Positions 13,870 through 24,900 of a DNA stretch of 64,000 nucleotides are shown piece after piece (the first letter of the stretch is position 1; every line of letters starts with the position of its first letter). A program made the position numbers and the translations under genes. The stretch lies in the NCBI GenBank assembly GCA_900708905.1, contig CAADRB010000039.1, positions 697,599-761,598 on the forward strand, read 5' to 3'. The notes under the pieces are model-generated. The model did no database searches. It saw only the letters and a program-made list of their open reading frames with translations, and was not told the origin of the DNA. This stretch comes from Hymenolepis diminuta. Taxonomy: Eukaryota; Platyhelminthes; Cestoda; Cyclophyllidea; Hymenolepididae.

Positions 13870-13875
13870 AATAAA
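13870..13875 (+). terminator. SETD1 poly(A) signal
   Basis: AATAAA 294 nt after the SETD1 stop codon, followed by a T/A-rich stretch. It is the only canonical hexamer between SETD1 and the next gene. Confidence 0.75.
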
Positions 13876-13948
13876 GATTATTATTATTTATTTCACTTAG
13901 TCTTGTCCCGGTCTGCACCTTATATTATTTTCCTGCTCTAGTTTCATA

Positions 13949-13963
13949 TTGATTTGTCTACAG
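13949..13963 (+). promoter_or_regulatory. Splice acceptor abutting the downstream ATG (candidate spliced-leader site)
   Basis: A TTTGTCTACAG acceptor ends at 13963 and the ATG of the zinc-finger gene begins at 13964. The preceding poly(A) signal is 88 nt upstream, so there is almost no room for a promoter and 5' exon. In flatworms such spacing is typical of spliced-leader trans-splicing of a downstream cistron. That reading is inference. The site could instead be the acceptor of an intron whose upstream exon I cannot see. Confidence 0.5.
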
Positions 13964-16219
13964 ATGGATAAGGGACTTCCCAATTACCCCCAGTGGGAAC
14001 TGATACAGGCTCGTAAGTCGTTTGCTGCTAGCTGGGAGAGGACACTCACAGACGCCAGCGCAAAGAAAACGCCTCAAAAATGGTCCTCTTTGGATGTGAA
14101 AAGGCTTGACAAACTGCATAGGAGCCACCCCGTAGATGTCTTTATGATCAACTGTGAGGAGTATCTGTTCCCACCCATCGACTACCCGCCTGTAAGTCTG
14201 CTCATCTCTCCCAAAGAGAAGACTCGTAAACTCAAACGAGCTCGAGGTACTGATCTAGAGGAGACAGAAGGGGAGGAACAACTCAAGAAAGGTCGTTTTG
14301 AGGAGGCTTCGCTTCCAGAAGTAATTTTCAGATGTGATATTTGTGATGATGCTGGAGCATTGGCTGATGTTGATGCAGCTAATAATCATCTACGGAAGAC
14401 AGGACACTCATCTTGTAGCCAGTACGAATTGTTAAAATTTCCGTGGTATGGTGGCGGTGAGACTAGTTCAGAGGTACTGTACTCCCCGAAGTGTATTGAG
14501 GCGACAACTGGTGATGAAATCGAATATGGCTGGAAAGATGGAGATGTCGTGACCTCCTGTCCTGACTGTCGTCTCATCCTTCCTGATAAGGTTGGAACTT
14601 ATTTGCACTGTGTGTAACCACTGTAACCAGTATTTTGTAATGCTAGTTTTGTATAGGTCTTTGAAATTATGGGAACTAGTTTTGCATAGGCAGAATAGTG
14701 CTAAGGGGGTTTGGATGCGACCCTAATTTATTGACTTAAAGATTAAGGACTGAATTCTTGAGTTCGGTAAGCATGGTCTAAATAACATAGTGAAAGCAAT
14801 CTAGAATGAAAGTAAAAAACATGACCAAAAAAGGGTTCACAATTACCATTTCCATTTAAAGCAGCATGGTATTGGAGTTGATTATAACTCAGTTTCAGGC
14901 TTTACATTGGTCGTGCTACACTCCTTTTAGTCTGCCTGCTGACAAGAGCTTCCATGATGTAAGGTGTGGTTGCTAACTTAACTTACCTTAAATTCTCCAG
15001 TAGCCACGCACTTGGTGGCTTACATGTGTATTCACTTGACGTTGACAATTCGTGTTTTATTGATTGTCTTCACATGAAGACTGGATGCTTAAGATTTTTT
15101 TTTCAAATGCGCATCGGTGTATCTTCACTCTCTTGCGATCTCTTATGTCTAACTGTTATTTGTCTTTATTCTGTCTTTATAAAAGTACTTACTATCTTTT
15201 GAGAAATTAGATCTTGTTCTCTGTCTCTTCATAATTAGCGATCTCAAAAAATAATAGACATTAATTGGGTCTCCATGGCCGGTGTGGCAGTATATGTCCG
15301 GTCAGATAGTGGGTTAATCAATGAGTTGCGGTTGACCTCCCTACGTCATTGACCTGGCATGATGATGTGACGTGAGATTGATAGGTCGTTGACGTGCAAT
15401 CGATGATGCACTTCATGTCAACGGCACAATATTAATTCGTTTTCTCATCAGTTTCTTTTCACAATATACATGTAAAAATCTCCGAAAGTAAAGTCGAATA
15501 ATTGATGTTTTGTTCTCACCCCATTTTGTTCTATTTAAAGCATACCAAGATGAGATATCGTTATTCATTCTCTGATTTAGGGAATCAAAATTAAAATTCT
15601 AATTTTCGATTGCATTTTTTCCGTTTAGTTCCTCTGTGTGCGTCATTTTGAGATACAGCATGATGCAAGTCAACGTGTCTACCGCATTTCTCGAGTTCTC
15701 AAAGCTGGTCAGATTAGTGTAGATATGTGTGATCCAGTTTGTGATAAATGTCAAACCAGAGTAGCAGATTTGAAATCTCTCTTCCTCCATTGGTTCAATA
15801 CGTCCTCTGAATGTTGTCCATTCCCGACTTCCTTTCCCAATGACGCACCTCAACAACTAGAGCTCCAATGTGGCATCTGTAGGCGACTACGAGATGAAAC
15901 AATTTATCCAAGGGAGGGCTCAGCCTGTCAAGGCACTGTCAAGCGTTTCGTCGGCCACCTGATCAATCACATGAGTGATGCTCATAAATCTGATGCAAAA
16001 GGACTTCTTTGGTTCCGTTCAGTAGAGACCACTGGAAAAGGTCGATCAGTGCTTCCACCTCTCTCTATGACAATTAAGTTAGGGTCCTCTCTCAGTGAGA
16101 CAGAACGGTATACAGATATCGTCCGAAAGTTTAGGGGACAACGTGAACGATATATTTTCATAGATAATGCCTACTCTGAACTGGAGAGGCTCAAAAAGCT
16201 CCTTAATAAATCCGCCTGA
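13964..16219 (+). CDS. Unrecognised zinc-finger protein, two exons
   Basis: Exons 13964-14590 and 15629-16219 give 1218 nt or 405 aa. The intron joins two halves of a C2H2 finger: CPDCRLILPDK from exon 1 and FLCVRHFEIQH from exon 2 form C-x2-C-x12-H-x4-H, which strongly supports the join. Other Cys/His clusters are CDICDDAGALADV...HLRKTGH (about aa 124-145), CDKCQTRVADLKSLFLHWF, and CGICRRLRDE ending LINHMSDAH. The N-terminal about 110 residues are finger-free with a basic stretch (KEKTRKLKRARG). The C-terminus is predicted helical and ends LLNKSA. A nuclear nucleic-acid-binding or chromatin role is plausible from the fingers alone; I do not recognise an orthologue. It lies tail-to-head behind SETD1 and may share its transcript. 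The 1038-nt intron holds a GC-richer block (15270-15430) of unknown nature. Confidence 0.75.
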
Positions 16220-16252
16220 AAGATGCTGTGCATTTAGACCATTCCAAGATTT

Positions 16253-16674
16253 NNNNNNNNNNNNNNNNNNNNNNNNNNNNNNNNNNNNNNNNNNNNNNNN
16301 NNNNNNNNNNNNNNNNNNNNNNNNNNNNNNNNNNNNNNNNNNNNNNNNNNNNNNNNNNNNNNNNNNNNNNNNNNNNNNNNNNNNNNNNNNNNNNNNNNNN
16401 NNNNNNNNNNNNNNNNNNNNNNNNNNNNNNNNNNNNNNNNNNNNNNNNNNNNNNNNNNNNNNNNNNNNNNNNNNNNNNNNNNNNNNNNNNNNNNNNNNNN
16501 NNNNNNNNNNNNNNNNNNNNNNNNNNNNNNNNNNNNNNNNNNNNNNNNNNNNNNNNNNNNNNNNNNNNNNNNNNNNNNNNNNNNNNNNNNNNNNNNNNNN
16601 NNNNNNNNNNNNNNNNNNNNNNNNNNNNNNNNNNNNNNNNNNNNNNNNNNNNNNNNNNNNNNNNNNNNNNNNNN
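16253..16674. other. Assembly gap (422 N)
   Basis: Run of N beginning 33 nt after the stop of the zinc-finger gene. Its 3'UTR and poly(A) signal may lie inside the gap. Open frames spanning it are artefacts. Confidence 0.99.
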
Positions 16675-18772
16675 CGAGACATTATTGACCAATTTTCGCC
16701 TGCATTAGGTGAACTAGACAAAAATGTCTTTTCTATGTAAGTTGTAAGATAACAAGTCTTCTAGAAAGTCTATCGATTCAGAGCTGGGGCATTTCTAAAG
16801 CCTACGTCTTTAATTAAATATCCCCAGTGATGGTATTGAATATATTCACCCAAACCCGATTCATAGATGACAAGTAGTCATTGCTTTATTATAGGCTTAA
16901 TCACATGCTATCCCTAATCCCAAGCTTGTCCATATACGGTAAAATCGATCTCATTGCATGCTCATATCAGATCAGTATGATGATTCATTCATTCCGTTCC
17001 CTACACAAAGAACTGCGTGACATTCCTGAAAGTATGTTCCTGCTTTCCCGTGTGTGTATTGCGCTTCTTACATTCTTTCTGACAGTACTGTGTGATAATT
17101 TTAAAATTTATTTCTGTATTATTCAATTTTTTGGGTATTGGGTAAATTCTTACATTATTATTGGTGAGGCTTTAGTGGGTAGCATTCAAAATATTGCGTC
17201 ACGATCAGTTCGATCTCTGGTAAACTTCAAATTACAACAGTGCTTTAACGTATCCATTTCGCTGTGTTGTCTCTTGTAACTTGCTCGAAGTAACAACGCG
17301 GGGTCCCACTGTCAAATCTAAAGGCTGGAACTGACATGATAGTATGCTGATTAACACATGACTTGCTCCAATTAGCTTGCGCAGAAGGTGCCTAAAGTCG
17401 GACTAGCAAATCCAGAATTACAGGTTAGTCTCAAATAACTTACAGTGATAGTAATTCGTATAAGAAGTAAATAATTGCTTAGTTAAGTTCATTTCTTCCT
17501 GAATTCACTGACAGCAAGAACGTAGAATAAATTCGTTTCATAACCAGCAAAAAATGCCATTCCAGTGCAGATACGGAGATACTAGTATCTATCTTATAGA
17601 CATTTCAGCTGGGTCCAAAAAGGACATGCGCGTTTACAAAATAACAGACAAACTTAGAGAAAGAGGAAAATATAGAGGGCAGTGAATTTATTGCAATTCT
17701 TCTAGTTGACAAAGAAATCTAGTGATAGGCACATTTAGAATTAATATAGAATGCTTACAAGTTTGTTAATTTCCTCCCTTTATTTTCGATTTAATAAATA
17801 TGGCTGACCTGGGTTTGCTGTATTTAAAAATGGCATATAATGCTCAGCAATCTATTCACCGTACAATTACTAAGTCATTCATTTATTCTTTAGATTTGGA
17901 AGCAATAATTTTAATTTCTGAGGCATTTCGATTTCTCAAAATATCATATTATATTAGCAAGAATCATCGTCCCAATATTGTAATTACTTAGCAGTTGTTG
18001 GTCGAGTAATGACAACGTGAAATTAAATTTTAAAAGCACGTTTATTAAATGCAACACATCTTGTAAGATCCTTTTACGGTGCACACTGTTTTGTTTTCTT
18101 CATTTCTACGAGAAGTACGTTTTTTAAGGCCAGTCCTCGTATCTGTGTTACAGAAAATAACTCAAATTAACATCTCCTTTTGAATTACCATCAGAGACAT
18201 TGCGGTTAATAAGTTTATCTACCGCGTCAGAAGCCACTCGTTAAAATTTGTTCATTAGGATTAAGATATTGAGTAGTGTTGGCCAACAGACAGGCGACAG
18301 ATTCTCAACTAGCATGATTGATAATGGAAGAGTAGTATTGAATCCCAAAATTTTTTGAACATCTTCCGAGCTTTCCTAATGGCTGAATAGTCATTACGTC
18401 CTAGATATTGTAGTGTTTAATTGCTAATAAGTTAGTCCACTTTGAAATCGTTTCACATTCACTGAATTAATATGATAGATTCACTTTTAGATTTAAACTG
18501 CTATTCAACAAATTTATGACCACTTAAAAAATCCTAACAACCTTCTGGTCCAAATCTATAAAAAGGGAAGTTTAGACTCACAGCAAAGAACCTTAAAGTA
18601 ACTTGAAATGAGGGAAACTTAACCCCAAGCCCATTTAGACGAAATTGAGCGCCAGAAAGGCCAGGGAAAAGACAGTCATTTAAATTACAAACACCATGCA
18701 TTTAGCAATGCTTCAAACACAAAAGAAGCGAAAGATTAAGGTAGTAATGGTGGGATCATTGTTAGTGGTTTC
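16675..18772. other. AT-rich intergenic region between convergent genes
   Basis: Separates the zinc-finger gene (+) from the 3' end of SEL1L (-). No supported gene. The open frame at 16881-17279 has no recognisable domain, no splice context and random-looking composition. Confidence 0.5.
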
Positions 18773-18778
18773 TTTATT
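18773..18778 (-). terminator. SEL1L poly(A) signal
   Basis: TTTATT on the plus strand is AATAAA on the coding strand. It lies about 40 nt downstream of the SEL1L stop (18818-18820), implying a very short 3'UTR. Confidence 0.75.
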
Positions 18779-18817
18779 GGTAGTGGTAAATGAATTCGTT
18801 CAACTTTGCAGCCAAAT

Positions 18818-21800
18818 TTATCGAGCCAGGCGCAAATAGACCACAAGAACAGACAAAATACCTGCCAGTATTGGAATGGCGTAAAAGTCCCAATCCATTT
18901 TTGATGATACGCCTGGTTGTTCAGCACCGTCCGAAAGGTTTACGAACAGTCCAAAGAAACTTCGGAACTATAATAAGAAAAAAAATACAACTTAAAAGGC
19001 GCTAAACCACCATCTTACTAGAGGTTTAAGATAAGCCATGGTAAGTCATGTGGTTTATTGATCCTTTCCTAGTCATGCATTAAGCGTCCGTTCAAGATGC
19101 TACAGACAGCAGATCCCAATCAACGCCTGCCAATCGAAGAAACTATAATCATCATCCGAAAATATCGATGCCGAGACATGACTGACATCAATCTTTTAGC
19201 TTATAGAAAATAATTTTTTCATTAGTAATTTGGGGTGGCTGCTCGGCCACCCCCGTAGTGATCTAGCTGCATGAGTGATTTGACTTACTCCTTCTATTTG
19301 GCCCCGGTTCACATCACATTATTGCCCAAACACACAGTTATAGGAATTACCAACCAACATTAGGTAAAACATCTTCTAAAACTCGTATTGAGCAAAAGGA
19401 AAATTGTATAGAAACTCGATTTCTGCTGCCTTATTTATCATGGCCATATGGTCGGCCATTCCACTCATTGCATGTTCAGCAATATACATGTAATCCATAA
19501 CCACTGATTTCGGAGACACATGCATGCTGTGCCACCGACGCATACTATTAAAAAAAAATAATTTCTTCCCCAATCAACACACTTTACTGCAAACTTCACG
19601 GGTTAAAGGTCTATTAATGTCCATCCAATGGGCGAAATAATCCACCGCAGCAGTAAACACAATTTAAAGAGAAGAGTAACAGTGTGAATTATGCCCTATT
19701 CGATTCATTAAAAAACTACGACCTAGCACCGATAACTTGTTTTCTTTTCTACTCTTTTGAAGGGTGACTCTATGCATTTCCAAAATTACTCTTTATTCAA
19801 TTTCTCCAAGAAAATACATAGATATTTCGTCTTTATGTCCCCATGACTCAAAATCCTATCTTTCATGTGTAGAGGTGTCCATCAATTCTTCGTTTTTTCC
19901 CATAACTGTCCCGTTTCATCTGAAAGTACACATACACTCATTTCCTCACGCTCGACCTTGCCCAAGTGACCCATATAAATTGTCTTCGCATTTCTACTCA
20001 CGTACACATGCGCAAACAGATGATTGACTCTTATGGTTTACTCAATACACTTTGGTCTACACAACTCGGCGTTTTACTTTTTGGCACTGTTACCTGCTGT
20101 TGCTAGCTGCTAACTAGTCTTAGCTTCTAAGGTCCGACTGTGGTGACGATTCGGTTCTTTACCCCAACGGGTTAATTACGCATTAACGAACATTAAATCC
20201 AAGGCAAATGCACTAAAAGATTTCCGAAACAATCTATGTACTTACTTTACAATATTCTCAAAGTAAGTAGTATTTAACCCATAATATTCATCGCCTTTTG
20301 AATAATCGAAAAATAACGCATCAAAACTATGAATCAATCAAATCCGTTCAGTGGTCTCTATTGTGGCACTTTATCTACACTATTTGTCATAGTACTTGAG
20401 GTATACAAATGGTGAATTAAGACGAGATGCTTTGTGAAAATTCGCCACCAAACTTAGGAGAAGAAGACTCCACCCCTACAATAAGATTGCAAGCAGGTAT
20501 ATAATCAAACTAAAAGGAAAGTGCTTATAAAGTCATGTGGGGTCTCTTTGTGTACTTCCATGCATTAAAAAGATATATTCTGTGGCATAAATTTTGACGA
20601 AAACTTACCAGAGGTAATTTTCTGAGGAATTCCATGGCAAAGGAGAAGGAGAGTTTAGCGAGAGCCAGAGCTGCAGGAATTTGAGCATCTATAGAGGTTG
20701 AGGCTGCCATATCGTAGAACCGTTTCGCCAAGTGAATGTCCTGACAAGAGGTGCAGAAATAAATCACTACTAACTAATTCATAAGTAGCCAATTGATAAG
20801 ATCTTACAAAGTAAGATATCTGAGGTCACTTATACTTTTGCAGCTTAAACTAATACGATAATATTTAATGTACTTTTTATATCAGAAAATCTCACACCAG
20901 ATACTACTGTAACTAATGAAATGAAAATACACGCGAAACACAGCAGTTTAGAAATTGCAAGATTTCTACAAGTTGCCACATTTTTCGTTCGTAGAGTTAA
21001 AAAGGAACTGAATGAATGAAAACGATGGAGATTAATTGACCACCCACGAGCAAGAGAAAACAGCATTGTCAACGCTCTGTCTGACTCACTCAGAACACCT
21101 GGGCTTATCACAAGACTGCATGACATGATCGGTGATCGCACACCGGGGAAGTCAGTGTGTGACATCTCACCAACGATCTTCCGCTGTCTGAAGGAACAGT
21201 AAGGAATCAAGGCCGTCCTCATCAAGACCACGGTGAATACTAATCATACGTTCTTAGATGGAGTTAGTTTATGTCGACAATAACAACTCAAGACAATCGT
21301 CTAATGTGTGCGAAACCACTCTTAAACAAATTGAGGCACACAGAAGAACAGGAGTGTCTTTGCCTTTTCTCCGACGAAATAACCTCCACCAGAATCAAAA
21401 AGTCAATCCAAGAAATGCTAGGTGGTGGCTATGTGCGGGCGGACCCCATCGAAGTTCCAACTGTTATGCGCACACGAAGTTTCTACCAACAGTGATGGTT
21501 TTCGACGTTGTTAGCAGTGGGGAGGGGGCACATCATGACTCCTCCATTCTTCCGCAGACAGGCCTTAGAGTCAATGCAGACACGGATGCCTACAATGGAG
21601 ACTCCTCAAACCGTTGCCGTTAAGCTGCCTCGAATAGACAGCGCAGTCAATGGAAGAAGACCCCCCTATGTCTTCCACCGAGATCCAACTCCATCCCATA
21701 AAGCTCTCAAAATCTAGGATTGCATGGATGGCCGAGAATTTTCATCATCATGTCACACCAAACTTCTTGTGGTCACCCCCTAACTCACCAGACTTTACTC

Positions 21801-21874
21801 CTTTGCACCATTACGTGTGGGGTGGGGCGTCGTTGAATAGGAAGTTAGCAGGTATCCCAAAACACCAAATCCTC

Positions 21875-21909
<35 letters not shown>

Positions 21910-24900
21910 TGGAGGCAATAGCCTGAGCAATAGAGGGCATCAATAAGGACCACCTGATCTGATGAATGTTTGCAGTCAGTTGCTTTCCGACGAATTGAGT
22001 CGGTGATAGAAGCCGAAGGAGGATACATGGAATAAAACCTAGGTTAATATTATGTTTTTTTTGTTTTGTTACAAGTTTGTGGTAGGTTTCAACCATTAAC
22101 AGTTTAGTTATTCTTAATAGTCGATTATATATAGTTTCACTTTCTGTTTTTCTGAAGGTGCGTAAGGTGTCCTTAGATGCCTTATGCACCTTGATTTATA
22201 TATCTGAGGGCAGCTCACGCACTTTTAGAAAAACAAAAAATGAAGCTTCTATATATAATTACTAACCATGATAAGTAATGGGGAATTTCATTAAATATTT
22301 CAATATCGGTAACTGGGTGTACCGGTCATTCTAATCAAATTGAGATATATCAAAGAATTTAGAACTTTATGGTTTTATTTGAACTGCTATTATCAACTAC
22401 GGATGTTTATACATTATATCTTTGACTGGAATGAAGTTGAAATTTAGGTTCAAGAAAGACACTAACGCAAAATACGATAAGGAAGTACATAAAAGAGATC
22501 AAAATGACAGTGCATTACGTCTGAATAATTAACACAAATTTCCCGCATAAAGTGTCTTAGTCCGCAACAAGGAGTGAAAATAGAATGTATTACACAAGAT
22601 AGCTTGCTTTAAGATATACTCACAAACATCAATACTCAAATTTAACCTTTCTCCCCCTTTACGACACTGAGATGATGTCAAGATGTCTTTGAAAGTTATA
22701 ACTTAGCGAAACTGCTGCTTAATAACAGGCAAATAATTTCGAATGAAAAGACGCATAATACTTAGAATATGCGATATGGTTATTCTCCTGCTCCATTAAA
22801 CCTAACGTTCAAAATCCCCTCTGTGAGTTTAACGGATATGTTACATAATTTCTAAGTTTTTGGGGAACCAGTGATACTCAGTATATAGCATTAAATAATC
22901 TGAATATCAAAATGAGATGGGCAGACTCAATTAGGATAAAGCTCTCTAACAGGACAAGTCGTTTAAAAAAGAGTCTTCCATCCCAATCAATTTCACACAA
23001 GAAGAAACACCTACCCGCTTGAAGCCAAGGCCATGCTCATGCATATAGCCGAGATTGAACATGGCTTGAGCATTTCTGAGAACATCGGAGGCGATGCGGT
23101 ACTCCTGGATGGCTTGTTCGTAGTTGACCTCCGTGCCTCTGCCGTAGAAGTGGTAGTCACCTAGCTTCACTCGGGATGTGGATGAGCCTTGAGAAGCCGA
23201 GCGCTCCCAGTATACAATCGCTCGCTTGTACCGTTCCGAGTCGGGAATGAAGTCAAAGTTTTCTAAAGAGGAAAGGAGAAGGATAAATGAGAAAAGGCTG
23301 TGAAGTGCTTTGACAGGAATGCAATAAGGTATCAAGAAAACAGATAAACGACTAGTTGATGTGTGGGTCGAATTCTGCTGTTATTCTAGATTTGGGACAA
23401 GGCTAGCATAATACAACTTAGCTAATTGCAGCTTGCGTAATTCCAGTTTAAAGATAAATGACTAACAAAAATCAAAGTCACAAACATGGAAAGAGGCATT
23501 TTCAAAAATGAGGATTTTACGAATTGAGTACACTAGGACCAACCATGTATGGACCACAATTCAAAAATTCCTTTTATGCTTGAAAATTCAATTCGATTCC
23601 AATGAAATGAGATGCATGTGTCATTCACGAAAGTAGAGCAATAATTAAAACGAGAATATCCATGACATAATAAATACGGTCAGAAAATCATGTCAAATAA
23701 AAAAGTTTTCAGAGAAGGTAAATAAATATTCTTAAAACCAAATATAGGATATTCAAGTGATCCAAAATGTTTAGCGCAACGTTGATAAATACCTCAGTTA
23801 TTTTTTAAACTCAATTATTTAAGAGACCTAACATGAATGAAGAAACGGCTCAATATAACTTACAGTTTGAAAAAAGTTGGAGTGAACAACATGAAGTCAA
23901 TTGGCATTAATGAAGTCGGATAATTACCTATTCTCAAAGAGAACCTACCCTCCTCTAGGATAAGAGCAACGTTGCTCTGCGCAACTTCATAGCCTAGTTC
24001 GGCCAAAGCCAGGTACTGGAGAAAAGCCACCTCATGATTGCCCGACCAGTACTCTAGATAGGCTGAAGTGAGGATTTGAGACCACCGACCACGTTCAGCA
24101 ACATTTTTGAACAGCTCCGTGGCTGTTGTGCAGGAACGGAACACACCCATTCCAGTGGCGTGCATCTGGCCCAGATTGTAGAAGGCAAGGGTGTTGCCCT
24201 GTTGGGAGGCCAGAGTGAAGTATTTGAGCGCCATCTTGTAATCTGCTTTCCAGCCCAGGGTGCCCATGAAAAGTAGACCCAGTTGGAGTTGGGCTTCGGG
24301 CCAGCCCTGATCAGCTGCTTTGACGAAGTAGTCCATGGCTTTCACAGGATCTGGAGTCAATCCAGCTCGACCGTGGAGGTACGCCAGACCGAGACCGGTG
24401 AGTGCCATGGGATCGTCCTCAGAAACCGCGCGCTGAAGGTAGCTGAGTGCCAGCGCTTCGTCTTTGGAAACATCTGGGCTGCCTACCAGATACATCTACA
24501 AACGAAAGATAGTTATAGATTATAACTATAATAAGGGTTTTATCACAAATCTGTTTGCCTCATTGTTCTAGCTAACTCAGAAAAAGAACAACTTCAGACT
24601 ATCGTCGTAAAATAAAGATGTAATTAGAAAAATATCATGTGTCAAATACAGACAGGCTTTATTAGGATAATATAAGTTGTCGCAACCAAAATTTAAAAAT
24701 ATATATTTCAGACTAAATCTTGAACTTATCAAACCTCAATTGACTTTAAAGGGCTATAAGGCGACCATACGAAAGCTACCAAAAGACAGACTCGCCTCGC
24801 CAAGGTAGGCCATAGCTCGGGAGCTTCCGGACTCTGCGGCTCGTTTGAAGTAGTAAAGAGCGAGTTTGTGGTTGAGGTCAATTCCATGCTGTCCATTGTA

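Noticed and set aside
16167..16740. Long frames across the N run
   Set aside because: They exist only because unknown bases contain no stop codons.
16881..17279. 132-codon plus-strand frame
   Set aside because: No domain, no splice or homology support; plausible by chance in this composition.
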